This document shows, piece after piece, positions 24,420 to 33,984 of a DNA stretch of 64,000 bases (positions are counted from its first letter, which is position 1; each line of letters begins with the position of its first letter). The translations under genes were made by a program, and so were the position numbers. The stretch spans positions 1 to 64,000 of the forward strand of contig JAFGLJ010000028.1 in NCBI GenBank assembly GCA_016928075.1. The letters run 5' to 3'. Below the pieces are notes generated by a model, which saw nothing but the letters and a program-made list of their open reading frames with translations, was not told the origin of the DNA and did not search any database. The DNA is from Bacteroidales bacterium (GTDB taxonomy: Bacteria > Bacteroidota > Bacteroidia > Bacteroidales > VadinHA17).

Positions 24420-25640
24420 TCAGGATGGAACGTATTTAACGGATTGTTTGATGCCATCTTTATACTTTACTATTGAGTCAAGTTTACCGTCTGCAGACCA
24501 GTAAGACCATTCGCCATCCATCAACCGATGCTTAAAATATCCTTCTACCTTTATATTACCGCTTTCATAATATACCAGATACCTTCCATCAAGGATTTCA
24601 GGGTTTAAACTCGAATAATATGATACCCCCTGTAGAGTATCATTCATAAAGTAATCTTTCATTATATAAAGGTTTGATTCCGGGTCTTTTTCTATCTTCC
24701 TGTAATATTTTGCCTTTTTTCTTCTTGTGGTTTTTTCCCATTTTTTATCAAGCAGAATTACCTCATTATTACCTGTCAGATATCGATCATCATGAATTTC
24801 AATATCTCTTATGTTATTAATCTCATTGATAACTAAATCGGATAAGAAATATGAGTGTTTTCCTTTATGTAGCTCCTCAGATATATTGATCTTGAAGATT
24901 TGATCAAAATCACCGTTAACACTTATATAAATATCCCCGGTACCCAGGTCACATACCGTTGAATATATAGTTTTCGCGACAATATTGTTTTGATGTGTTG
25001 CATCAAGAATTGAAAAAAAATTATCAACCGTCATTTCCAGCTCATTTATCATTTTTTCTGCTTTCCTTAACCTCCTGCTCCCGATGTTATACCAGTGGAA
25101 ATTCTCTGAATCTTCCCTGCAATTAATTCTGAAGTTTGTACATACCTGGTGGTTACCAGCTTTTTTTGTGACAGTCAGTTCATTGTTGTAATAAGTAATT
25201 ATTGCATTTTCCCCCGTTTTATCAACTACCATAAGCTGTGCAACCCGAAATCCTTCCCAGTAGTATTTTTCAAAAAGGCTAATTACATCATCGACAGTTG
25301 CACATTCTTCTGCGATTTTATGTAAAACATTACCCCCGATGTCCAGTCTCTCACAAATATTACCGGCTTCGGTATACGGGTATGCTCTTAAACCGTCCCA
25401 GAACAGTCCTTTTTCATTGATCCCTGCCTGAACAGAGCCATCATATCCAAACAAAGCATAACCATATCTTCCTTCACTTGCAGGTATAAACCACACCTGG
25501 GAGTTCCTCTTTTTGAAATCTTCATTGCTCCCGACCAGAGTTCTCTTACCATCTGTACACATAAATACCGTACATGCAAATAATTGCATGCCTGCTTGTA
25601 GTAAAAGAACTAAAAGCGCTATTGATTTTGAGTATTTCAT
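24420..25640 (-). CDS. Exported Ntn amidohydrolase (choloylglycine hydrolase-like) with MORN-like tail
   Basis: After a signal peptide (KSIALLVLLLQAGMQLFA) the mature chain would begin with CTVF, placing a cysteine at the new N terminus as needed for N-terminal nucleophile hydrolases of the penicillin V acylase/acid ceramidase group. Downstream residues fit that group: GSNEDFK, GYDGSVQAGINEKGLFWDG and a FEKYYWEGFRVAQLMVVDK segment. About 110 C-terminal residues include two MORN-like repeats (GNIKVEGYFKHRLMDGEWSY). I use the start at 25640, since the five residues encoded upstream add nothing. The enzyme probably cleaves a linear amide in the periplasm; bile-salt activity should not be assumed. 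Confidence 0.72.
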   Translation of the reverse strand: MKYSKSIALLVLLLQAGMQLFACTVFMCTDGKRTLVGSNEDFKKRNSQVWFIPASEGRYGYALFGYDGSVQAGINEKGLFWDGLRAYPYTEAGNICERLDIGGNVLHKIAEECATVDDVISLFEKYYWEGFRVAQLMVVDKTGENAIITYYNNELTVTKKAGNHQVCTNFRINCREDSENFHWYNIGSRRLRKAEKMINELEMTVDNFFSILDATHQNNIVAKTIYSTVCDLGTGDIYISVNGDFDQIFKINISEELHKGKHSYFLSDLVINEINNIRDIEIHDDRYLTGNNEVILLDKKWEKTTRRKKAKYYRKIEKDPESNLYIMKDYFMNDTLQGVSYYSSLNPEILDGRYLVYYESGNIKVEGYFKHRLMDGEWSYWSADGKLDSIVKYKDGIKQSVKYVPS

Positions 25641-25687
25641 TATTATGCATTTCAATTGTAGGTTGAAATAATTAAGGTCAGAAATTG

Positions 25688-26824
25688 TTACAGTCTTGAT
25701 GAGCTGTTCATTTCGATAATTTCAGACAGGATTTTCTCTGATTTACTGTCTAAAGACCTGTTATATATATTTTTTTCTATAATCAGGCAGGAAAATGAAT
25801 TGTGTCTTTGCTCAAGGGCACTACTTATACCGCTACCCAGAAAAAAAGGATCATAATTTGCTTTATTTATATTCAAGAAAAGAATAACGTTGTCATAATA
25901 TAACTGTGAGAATCCGGTTTTTGAACTTAATTCAATTCGAAGTGTATGATTATCTACAGGTTGTATGAATCCCGTATAAGTCATATCTTTAATATTCAGT
26001 ACAGCCCGTGAATCTTCATAACAAGTGAGTTCAGATCTAATCAACTCTTTATTTGTCTTGGGATAAAACATGTAATATTCAGAGGCAAATTTTTTTATCA
26101 TCCAGAAAGCTGTTGGCAGATCATCAAGTGTATTAGGGGTAAAGGTTTCTGTTACAAATACTTTATTAAACAAAAAATTTGCAATCCTATGATCAACATC
26201 AGCTTTTAGTTTTTTATTAATATCATTTTTATTCACCCGCTCAAAAAAGACCTTACCGGCTGCCGGGATTCCGTCTCTTTTAACAGTACTATATGTTCCG
26301 AGGAGAAACGGGCGGCCTGTTTTTTTTGTACCGCTAAACAAGCAAATAAGTTTCTTAACAGGAGTTACTTCACCTTTTTTCTGAACCGATATAAAGGTAT
26401 AATTCTCAATTATTTCATATATCCCCTCCCAGTGTTCATCATAATGATAATCAATAATAGCGTGTTTATTATTAATAATCCTGACTTTAGCCCGTGCAAT
26501 TAGATCTCGTAAAAAAGCAAAATAATACATAATAAAATACTGATCTTCTTCATCATTATCCTTTTCTTTTTTAATATGCCCTGGTGTTACCTTACTACTT
26601 TTCTCATCATATATCAGACCATATTCAGTTAATAATTTTTCATATAATTCCTTGCGGCTCAGTTTCTCAATAATAGTCTGAGGATACTTTTCATAGTTTT
26701 TCGCTTTACTTAATGAGGTATAATTAAGTCGTTCTTCAATCTCATATTGTGATATTTTATTATTCTTTAAATATTCTATTATAGAACTTATCCTCTTTGC
26801 ATATTCTTTTTGCGTACTTTCCAT
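25688..26824 (-). CDS. Protein of unknown function with possible N-terminal helix-turn-helix
   Basis: A 378-aa soluble protein. Residues 5-45 (YAKRISSIIEYLKNNKISQY, then EIEERLNYTSLSKAKNY) have the spacing of a Cro/XRE-type helix-turn-helix; the remainder is mixed alpha/beta with no named domain (segments KRDGIPAAGKVFFER and FLFNKVFVTETF near the middle). I start at ATG 26824 because the 14 residues encoded upstream look like intergenic sequence. It is divergent from susC, with an 8-bp dyad between them, so it might regulate that operon. A mobile-element or defence role is an alternative. Confidence 0.5.
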   Translation of the reverse strand: MESTQKEYAKRISSIIEYLKNNKISQYEIEERLNYTSLSKAKNYEKYPQTIIEKLSRKELYEKLLTEYGLIYDEKSSKVTPGHIKKEKDNDEEDQYFIMYYFAFLRDLIARAKVRIINNKHAIIDYHYDEHWEGIYEIIENYTFISVQKKGEVTPVKKLICLFSGTKKTGRPFLLGTYSTVKRDGIPAAGKVFFERVNKNDINKKLKADVDHRIANFLFNKVFVTETFTPNTLDDLPTAFWMIKKFASEYYMFYPKTNKELIRSELTCYEDSRAVLNIKDMTYTGFIQPVDNHTLRIELSSKTGFSQLYYDNVILFLNINKANYDPFFLGSGISSALEQRHNSFSCLIIEKNIYNRSLDSKSEKILSEIIEMNSSSRL

Positions 26825-26885
26825 TTCTTTTCCTAAGTATTTATTAAATATTTGAAATATAATCAAATATACAGAAATTTTCTGA

Positions 26886-26904
26886 AATATTCTAAAAGAA
26901 TATT
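26886..26904. promoter_or_regulatory. Candidate operator dyad between divergent genes
   Basis: AATATTCT (26886-26893) and AGAATATT (26897-26904) form a perfect inverted repeat around AAA. It sits 62 bp upstream of the possible regulator and 107 bp upstream of susC. A second small palindrome (CAGAAATTTTCTG) lies just before it. This fits a dimeric repressor site, though AT-rich DNA makes chance dyads common. Confidence 0.35.
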
Positions 26905-27011
26905 CTTCTGGTTTTAAAATGATAGCGAATAGAATCTTATGCTTTAAATTGCATAACTAAGACCTAATAAATCTTCTAATTTATATTGTTAACCACGAAA
27001 AGCATAACAAA

Positions 27012-29999
27012 ATGAAAAAACTACTGTTATCAATTTCTTTTATGTTGCTGATAATTCCCTTACAGGTAATGGGGCAACAAAAAACGGTAACAGGCAAGAT
27101 TACATCCTCCACTGACGGGAGTCCGCTTCCGGGAGTGAATGTGGTTATTAAAGGTACTATGACAGGTACTACCACTAATATTGATGGAGAATATTCAATC
27201 ACCATCGATGAGGGAAATACTCTTGTCTTTACTTTTGTCGGGTATTCTACTCAAGAAATTATAGTAGGAACACAAACAGTAATTGATGTTACCCTTGAAG
27301 AAAGACTTGAAGCTCTTGATGAGGTTGTGGTTATTGGTTATGGTGAGACTACAAGGAAGAGCTTTACAGGATCTCTGAGTTCTGTGGAATCTCAGGCAAT
27401 TGAAAATATTCCTCAGGAAAATGCGATTAAAATGATGCAAGGCCGTGCTGCAGGTGTATATGTAACGGATGCAGACGGTCAGCCTGGTTCATCTGCATCA
27501 ATTCTTATCCGTGGTCTTGGTACCTTCGTCGGTTCAGGCTCTCCACTCTATGTAATTGATGGAATTCCGGCTTCAAATTTTGATTCATTTAACCCGAGTG
27601 ATATTGAATCAATTACATTCCTGAAGGACGCGGCTGCAACATCCATTTATGGATCGAGAGCGTCTGCAGGTGTAGTAATAATTACCACAAAAAAAGGTAC
27701 ACCTGGCAAAACGAAAATCGATTTTATTGCCCAATATGGTTTCTCTGATATCGAGAATCCAAATGACTTCAAGTTAATGAATAGAGAAGAATATCTTGAA
27801 TACTATAGAGAAGCAGCGATAAATGCTGGAATTGATCCGGAGGATCCTGCAAGTGGTATATTATACCTGCCGTTGAGTGGTCAATATTACGATACTGATT
27901 GGTTCGACGCTGTTACCCGACAGGGCACTACACAAAATTATGAGTTATCTCTTAACGGAGGTAGTGATAAAACTACTTATTTCTTTTCTCTGGGATATTT
28001 TGATCAGACCGGTACTGTATTAGGTACAAGCTTCGATAGGTTTACAGGCAGATTAAACCTGAATCATAAGATTTCAGATAAAATTGATTTTGAGCTTAAA
28101 GTACTTGGATCAGTTAACAACAGGTATGATCGGAGAGGAGGTGGAGGAGGCCGATCCGGGAATCTATCCGGAGCATACAGGGTGTCTCCACTCAGTTCGA
28201 TTTATGCCGACGAGAATACACCTTTTATTTACAATGGATTGGGGTTCAATTTTGATTTACCCTCAAACGCCGGGCATAATCCTGTTGCAGTTGCAGAGCT
28301 TACCGAAAATTATTTACAGGAGTATCGTGCTCTGCCGTCATTAAGAGTGAATTTTTCTCCAATAAAGAATCTTAAGTTATGGGCATCAGCCGCTTACGAT
28401 TTTATTTATGCAACAAGAAAAGAGTTCATGTCAAAATATTATCTGGGAGAAACAGAAGGTGGCAGATCAGATCAATCATGGTACCAGAATATATCATCAA
28501 ACTATAATGCTGTCGCAGAATATTTGTGGAATGTCAATCCGGATAATAACCTTAAATTTCTTGCAGGTACTGAAGTTTATAAATATGTAGGAGAGGTTGC
28601 CGAAGCAGGTTCTACAACTTTTGGCTTTGATGCCATAAATAATTTTGCAGCCGGTCAGGCCACCTCAGTGGGTAAACTTGGTTATTCGTATAATGGAAAC
28701 ACCCTTATATCAGTTTTTACCAGGATTGATTATACCTACAAGGATAGATTGTTTGCACATGGTTCCTTCCGTCGTGACGGATCATCTGTTTTCGGACCTG
28801 GTAACAGGTGGGGTAACTTTTATGCTCTGGGAGTCGGTTATTCCTTAACAGAGGCACCATTCATTGAATCGATTGATCTGGTTTCCACTTTAAAATTGAA
28901 GGCTAGTTATGGAATTGCCGGTAATCCTAATTCAGGTGATTTTGCCTGGAGGAATACTTATAGCCCGGGCGGAGCATACAATTTACCTGGCTCGCCCAAT
29001 CCTGGAACGGTTATAAACACTCCCGGCAACCCAAATCTTAAGTGGGAACAGAGTGCACAGGCTAATGCTGGATTTGATTTAGGTTTACTTAACGACAGAA
29101 TAATGATGAGTCTTGAGTACTATGATATTAGATCAATTGATTTAATATCTAATCGGCCTATTTCAGTGACATCTGGTTATACCAGTATTATTGACAATAT
29201 AGCCGAGATTAAAAATAATGGCATTGAAGTAGTCTTAACTACAACCAACATTTCAACTCCGGACTTTATTTGGTCAACTACATTAAATATTACCGCCAAT
29301 TCAAACGAGGTAGTATCATTAACTACAGATGCAGACACTCTTATACTTAACAACAGGGTGGCCCATATAAAAGGTCAACCTGCTTATCAATGGTTTATGC
29401 CAACATATGCTGGAGTTGATCCTGCAACCGGTAGACCACTTTATTATACTGAAACAGGTGAAGTCACCTATGATTACAGTAATGCTGAAGTAAAAGTACA
29501 GGGGACTAATCCAAATGTAGCACCTTCATTTTATGGAGGCTTTGAAAATACTTTTACATACAAGGGCATACGCCTTTCAGGTTTGTTTTACTTCAGGTAC
29601 GGAGGAAAGATATTCAGGGGGCTTTACCAGGATCTTATGATGAGTGGAGGAGGAGGAGGTTCCAATATGTGTGTTGATGACCTTGAAAGGTGGCAAAAAC
29701 CTGGTGATATTACTGATGTACCAAGACTGGATGCTACATATACTGATCCGGGACCATCAAGCAGGTGGCTCGAAGATGCATCATATATAAGACTCAGAAA
29801 TCTAAGTTTATCTTATACTTTCCCCAAAAGCCTGGTTTCAAGCATTGGACTATCAGATCTGACTCTAAGCGTAAATGGTGTCAATATCATAACATTTACT
29901 AAATACGGAGGCTTGAATGTTACAACCGGAGCAGAAGAAGATGATGATGTTTATCCTGCTTCAAGGACAATTACATTCGGCATAAATGCAAAATTCTAA
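27012..29999 (+). CDS. SusC/RagA-family TonB-linked outer-membrane transporter
   Basis: A 995-aa outer-membrane transporter. It has a signal peptide, a CarboxypepD-regulatory-like domain (VTGKITSSTDGSPLPGVNVV, FVGYSTQEI), the TonB-interaction segment LDEVVVIGYG near residue 100, the plug domain (GRAAGVYVTDADGQPGSSAS, LYVIDGIPASNF, DAAATSIYGSRASAGVV) and a 22-strand barrel ending SRTITFGINAKF. With SusD it imports an oligomer captured at the surface, powered by TonB. It heads a long plus-strand locus; the enzymes that follow act on amino acids and peptides, so the ligand is probably peptidic. No anti-sigma or hybrid sensor gene lies beside it. Confidence 0.95.
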   Translation: MKKLLLSISFMLLIIPLQVMGQQKTVTGKITSSTDGSPLPGVNVVIKGTMTGTTTNIDGEYSITIDEGNTLVFTFVGYSTQEIIVGTQTVIDVTLEERLEALDEVVVIGYGETTRKSFTGSLSSVESQAIENIPQENAIKMMQGRAAGVYVTDADGQPGSSASILIRGLGTFVGSGSPLYVIDGIPASNFDSFNPSDIESITFLKDAAATSIYGSRASAGVVIITTKKGTPGKTKIDFIAQYGFSDIENPNDFKLMNREEYLEYYREAAINAGIDPEDPASGILYLPLSGQYYDTDWFDAVTRQGTTQNYELSLNGGSDKTTYFFSLGYFDQTGTVLGTSFDRFTGRLNLNHKISDKIDFELKVLGSVNNRYDRRGGGGGRSGNLSGAYRVSPLSSIYADENTPFIYNGLGFNFDLPSNAGHNPVAVAELTENYLQEYRALPSLRVNFSPIKNLKLWASAAYDFIYATRKEFMSKYYLGETEGGRSDQSWYQNISSNYNAVAEYLWNVNPDNNLKFLAGTEVYKYVGEVAEAGSTTFGFDAINNFAAGQATSVGKLGYSYNGNTLISVFTRIDYTYKDRLFAHGSFRRDGSSVFGPGNRWGNFYALGVGYSLTEAPFIESIDLVSTLKLKASYGIAGNPNSGDFAWRNTYSPGGAYNLPGSPNPGTVINTPGNPNLKWEQSAQANAGFDLGLLNDRIMMSLEYYDIRSIDLISNRPISVTSGYTSIIDNIAEIKNNGIEVVLTTTNISTPDFIWSTTLNITANSNEVVSLTTDADTLILNNRVAHIKGQPAYQWFMPTYAGVDPATGRPLYYTETGEVTYDYSNAEVKVQGTNPNVAPSFYGGFENTFTYKGIRLSGLFYFRYGGKIFRGLYQDLMMSGGGGGSNMCVDDLERWQKPGDITDVPRLDATYTDPGPSSRWLEDASYIRLRNLSLSYTFPKSLVSSIGLSDLTLSVNGVNIITFTKYGGLNVTTGAEEDDDVYPASRTITFGINAKF

Positions 30000-30010
30000 A
30001 CTCAGCAATC

Positions 30011-31510
30011 ATGAAAAAATTGATATTATTATTAATAGTTATTATAGGAATAAGTTATTCCTGTGAGGATTTTCTCGACTTCCAGCCAAAAACACTTCTT
30101 ACTCCTGAAGCTGCTTTACATAGTCAGGAAGATGTGGTCCTGGCACTCAACGGAGTATACTCATCATTGCAAAAAGCCGGATATTTTGGTACCGAGTTCA
30201 TTATAATTCCAGATGCAGCAACTGATAATGGATGCTGGCCTGCTGATCGCGAATCTGCAGGTACTGGGTGGGATCGATTGCCATATGCATATTCTTTGGA
30301 ACTTAATGCTAATAATACTGCAAATGAATTTTGGAAGGACGGTTATTTTACTATTGCAAGTGTAAATAATATTTTAGCACGTCTTGAAGATGTTAGTTTC
30401 GATGAGGATTTTGACAATAGAGTTAAAGCAGAGTGCTTTGCAATCAGGGCTATGACTCATTTTGATTTGACCAGAATTTATGCACAGGATTATAATTTCA
30501 CCGCTGATCAAAGTCATTATGCAGTACCATATCAATTCGAATCAGTCCCCGGTACCGACCCGGGGAGAAACACAATGGCAGAGGTTTATGATTATGCTAT
30601 GACTGATTTAAATGAGGCAATAAGCTTACTTAAAAATCTTGACGGATCAGAGATTGATAATTTTCGATCCGGTGATGATATATTTTTCATGAATTATTAT
30701 TCAGCTATTGGTATAAGGGCGAGAATGTATTTTTATATGGGTGATTATGATAATGCCCTGATTGATTCTGATGAAATATTGGCTGGCCCATACAGTTTGT
30801 CTGATTATACAATTACACAAAAGATACCTCCTTCATTTTCTGATCCTACTGATTTCCTGGATGAATGGTATCGACTTGCACCAATAGTAGAGGATGAAGC
30901 CATTTTTCAGCTCGAAGTGGATGAAGACGATGGAGATTTTGCCAACAGATCATTAATTGATATTTACCTTGCTAATGATGGCAATGCAGCACATGGTGCA
31001 TCAGCAGATTTGCTCGCACTATTTGAGGCAGGTGACTTGAGAAATAACTGGTTTGTTGATGAACCGGCTACACCTGCTCCTGACCGGCATGTTTATAAAT
31101 ATCCTGGTAGCCTGGGGATAAATGCAGATGCTCATGCAATACCAGTCATGAGGCTATCAGAGTTTGTTCTTATGTCTGCTGAGTGTGAAGCAAGGGTAGG
31201 CAGTGAAACCAGAGCACTTACCTTGGTAAACAGAATTACCAGCAGGGCAAATGCTTCAGAAATTACTTCCACAGGAAGTCAGTTAATTGAAGATATTATT
31301 ACGGAAAGAAGAAAAGAGCTTTCTTTTGAGGGACACAGGTTATTTGATTTAAAAAGGCTACAAAGAGGATTTACCCGAGGTGCCGATTGCACATTAACAA
31401 ACGGAAACTGCACGGTGACATATCCGACTAACCTTTATGCCTGGCCTATTCCCATTTATGAAATAAATGCTAATCCTGTTATCAGGGAGCAGCAAAATCC
31501 CGGATATTAA
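30011..31510 (+). CDS. SusD/RagB-family surface lipoprotein
   Basis: A 499-aa SusD-like lipoprotein, with signal peptide ending ISYSC and the typical acidic/aromatic start EDFLDFQPKTLLTPE. Helical TPR-like segments follow (SVNNILARLEDVSF; ECFAIRAMTHFDLTRIYAQD; GIRARMYFYMGDYDNALIDS), and the family C-terminal pattern DIITERRKELSFEGHRLFDL is intact. It forms the lid of the SusC barrel 11 bp upstream and captures its ligand. Confidence 0.94.
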   Translation: MKKLILLLIVIIGISYSCEDFLDFQPKTLLTPEAALHSQEDVVLALNGVYSSLQKAGYFGTEFIIIPDAATDNGCWPADRESAGTGWDRLPYAYSLELNANNTANEFWKDGYFTIASVNNILARLEDVSFDEDFDNRVKAECFAIRAMTHFDLTRIYAQDYNFTADQSHYAVPYQFESVPGTDPGRNTMAEVYDYAMTDLNEAISLLKNLDGSEIDNFRSGDDIFFMNYYSAIGIRARMYFYMGDYDNALIDSDEILAGPYSLSDYTITQKIPPSFSDPTDFLDEWYRLAPIVEDEAIFQLEVDEDDGDFANRSLIDIYLANDGNAAHGASADLLALFEAGDLRNNWFVDEPATPAPDRHVYKYPGSLGINADAHAIPVMRLSEFVLMSAECEARVGSETRALTLVNRITSRANASEITSTGSQLIEDIITERRKELSFEGHRLFDLKRLQRGFTRGADCTLTNGNCTVTYPTNLYAWPIPIYEINANPVIREQQNPGY

Positions 31511-31534
31511 AATCTAATAGAAATAATTAGTAAT

Positions 31535-32638
31535 ATGAAAAAAATTAGGATATATATAGTAATGTTGCTGCTTTCGACAGTAACTGTCTCCTGTTTTGAG
31601 GAGAATGAATTTATAATACCTGAGGATTTTACATGGGTAGGATTCAAATCCAGTTCAATTATGGTAGATGAAGCCTCAGGATCAGGAGTTAGTGCTGAAA
31701 TACTGATTTCATCCAGGCCCCTGTCGAGTCCTGTTACAATTAATTATACTGTAAGCTCAGATGATGCCAGTGAAGGGGTAGATTATAATCTTCCTGCGGG
31801 CAGTGGTTCTACTACAATCCCTGCAGGATCTGCCTCTGTCGAAGTTACTCTTATCGAATCAGTTATTAACAATTCCGAGATTGCAGGTAGACGGACAGTA
31901 TTATTTACCATTACTGATGCCGGAGGTTACACCATAGGAGGACCTGACGGAGAGTACGGTCCAGAACTTACTGTCACCATAGCTGAGGATGATTTTAATA
32001 CATATGGTTATACAAGTTTTGAAGAACCAGAAGTGTCACCCCTGGGAATATACAATGTCCCTGAGGCAGGAACACCTGAAGGAACTTCTTTGCCAAATCA
32101 TCCCGGAGAAAATCCTGTTGATTATGTATCTGTAGGAGGAGAATTGGGATTTGACCTGTATTATACAGAAGGGGATGAAGGTGGATCAGATGATATACAT
32201 CTGGGGGTTATTGATATCACGGACCTTGATGATGGTGTTGGTGCTTTCTATGATGGTTCACAGGGATACGTTTCAGAAGATTGCGATGGAGAGCTTAATC
32301 TCGAATTCGATGAAATTACATTGGATCCCGGGATGACTATTCTGAGAGTCGATATCGGCTTCTACTTTACTACAGGTTCATCATTCGAGGATGACGATTA
32401 TTTTACAGCAGTTTGGCGTACTGAAGACGGAGACGAAGAGTTATTCGAGATTACCGGAGGATATGGAGATGGAGGTGATGAGGTTTTTTCTCCATCAGGT
32501 GAATCTATCATTGGTAAATGGACAACTATTTCAGGATACCCTGAGAATATGAAAACAGGTAAACTGGTCATTATATTCAGAACCAGCTCAGGTGGCGAAT
32601 TTGTCTATTTTGATAAGATAGCAATTGTAGGATTCTAG
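31535..32638 (+). CDS. Surface lipoprotein with Calx-beta-like domain, SusCD-linked
   Basis: A 367-aa lipoprotein (lipobox TVSC, Cys 20). Residues about 40-145 resemble a Calx-beta/immunoglobulin-like domain: SSDDASEGVDYNLPAGSGST and AGSASVEVTLIE, ending in an acidic TIAEDDF. The second half is a separate beta-rich domain (GYTSFEEPEVSPLGIYN; YFDKIAIVGF at the end) that may bind the ligand or calcium. It is 24 bp after susD and very probably a third member of the uptake complex at the cell surface. It ends in TAG, showing amber is a normal stop in this genome. Confidence 0.75.
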   Translation: MKKIRIYIVMLLLSTVTVSCFEENEFIIPEDFTWVGFKSSSIMVDEASGSGVSAEILISSRPLSSPVTINYTVSSDDASEGVDYNLPAGSGSTTIPAGSASVEVTLIESVINNSEIAGRRTVLFTITDAGGYTIGGPDGEYGPELTVTIAEDDFNTYGYTSFEEPEVSPLGIYNVPEAGTPEGTSLPNHPGENPVDYVSVGGELGFDLYYTEGDEGGSDDIHLGVIDITDLDDGVGAFYDGSQGYVSEDCDGELNLEFDEITLDPGMTILRVDIGFYFTTGSSFEDDDYFTAVWRTEDGDEELFEITGGYGDGGDEVFSPSGESIIGKWTTISGYPENMKTGKLVIIFRTSSGGEFVYFDKIAIVGF

Positions 32639-32661
32639 GTATTTTACTCTTAAAAGAACTA

Positions 32662-32761
32662 TAACCCTAATGATTTAACAAGAAAGGGATTTAAGTACCG
32701 GATTTCTAATCTTGTTATATAGATAAGGGATTAATATTATCTTAACATATCATTAGGGTTA
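32662..32761. other. Three-way-junction-like inverted repeat (structured RNA or MITE-like)
   Basis: TAACCCTAATGAT (32662-32674) and ATCATTAGGGTTA (32749-32761) are a perfect 13-bp inverted repeat. Between them are two smaller hairpins: TAACAAGA (32676-32683) with TCTTGTTA (32710-32717), and AGATAA (32721-32726) with TTATCT (32737-32742). All three stems are compatible, so the transcript can fold as a three-way junction. It fills nearly all of the 138-bp gap between the surface lipoprotein and the aminotransferase genes. It could be a processing or attenuation structure in the operon, or a small inverted-repeat element. Confidence 0.6.
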
Positions 32762-32776
32762 CATTAATTAGCTAAT

Positions 32777-33961
32777 ATGAGAAACATGCTAAAAATATCA
32801 GACAGGGTTATGAATTCTGAACACTCTTCAACTGTCGGTATAGCTGATATCGCATCACGTTTGAAAGAGAATGGAGTAAATGTCTTTGACTTTTCCGCTG
32901 CAAGAGCCTTTGAACCCACCCCGGCATACATTATAGATGAAGCAATAAGAGCTATGCGGGAGGGCGATACTCATCAAACAATGGCCAGGGGAACAACAGA
33001 TTACAGAAAGGCTATTGCTGAAAAACTTAAGAGAGAAAACGATATAGACGCAGATCCCGAGAAGGAGATTATTGCTACTATGGGAGTTAAACAAGGCCTG
33101 ACGATAAGTTTCCTGGCACTAATAAATCCAGGTGATGAAGTAATTGTCGAAGATCCTTGCTTCCCAAGCTATAAACAACTTATCAATTATCTCGGTGGTA
33201 AACCTATAGCGGTTCCGCTTAGAGCCAAAAACAAATTCAGATGGGATAAGGATGAACTTGAGAACAATATTACGGACAAAACCAGAGCAATACTATTAAA
33301 TTCTCCTCAGAATCCTACTGGTGTGGTTCATAATAAGGAAGATCTTGAATTAATAGCTTCTCTAGCTATAAAGTATAATCTGTATGTACTATCAGATGAA
33401 GTATACGAAAGAATACCGTGGGGAGGCAGAATACATCAGAATATATGCAAACTGGATGGAATGAAAGAGAGAACAGTTACGCTTACCAGCCTTACAAAGA
33501 GCTTTTCAATGGGTGGTTGGAGAATTGGTTTTATATATGGACCTGAAAAGATTATTACTTCTTTAAATAAGTTACAGCAGCATCTTATTACCAGTTGTAA
33601 TTCATTCGTACAGGCGGGTGCGGCTCTGGCTTTTAGAGAACCTCCAAGGAAAGTGGTTACAAATTATTGGAAAGAATGGGAGAAAAAAACTCGATTCGTA
33701 GCTGAGGAGCTGGATAGTATCCCAGGTGTTCAATGCCCGATGCCGGAAGGCGCATTCTTTGTATGGGCAGATATAAGTAAATTAGGTATACCATCTAAAG
33801 AATTTGTTGAAAGGTTGCTGAATGAGGAAAAAGTAGCACTTGTTCATGGATCCTCATTTGGGACTAATGGTGAAGGTTATTTCAGAATGACATGTTCGAA
33901 AACCTGGGATGATAATAAAGAAGGACTTGTAAGAATTCGTAGATTTATAGAAAAGTTATAA
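32777..33961 (+). CDS. PLP-dependent class I/II aminotransferase
   Basis: A 394-aa fold-type I aminotransferase of the aspartate aminotransferase superfamily. Seen are the NSPQNPTGVV segment (near residue 177), SDEVYERIPWGG (PLP-binding Asp and Tyr), the lysine in SLTKSFSMGGWRIGF (near 240), and FRMTCSKTW with the substrate-carboxylate Arg near the end. The product is cytoplasmic. Amino donor and acceptor cannot be deduced. It stands 138 bp after the SusCD lipoprotein and 23 bp before the S41-like gene, and is likely part of amino-acid breakdown after peptide uptake. Confidence 0.9.
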   Translation: MRNMLKISDRVMNSEHSSTVGIADIASRLKENGVNVFDFSAARAFEPTPAYIIDEAIRAMREGDTHQTMARGTTDYRKAIAEKLKRENDIDADPEKEIIATMGVKQGLTISFLALINPGDEVIVEDPCFPSYKQLINYLGGKPIAVPLRAKNKFRWDKDELENNITDKTRAILLNSPQNPTGVVHNKEDLELIASLAIKYNLYVLSDEVYERIPWGGRIHQNICKLDGMKERTVTLTSLTKSFSMGGWRIGFIYGPEKIITSLNKLQQHLITSCNSFVQAGAALAFREPPRKVVTNYWKEWEKKTRFVAEELDSIPGVQCPMPEGAFFVWADISKLGIPSKEFVERLLNEEKVALVHGSSFGTNGEGYFRMTCSKTWDDNKEGLVRIRRFIEKL

Positions 33962-33984
33962 ATAAAACCTAATAAATAAACGGA

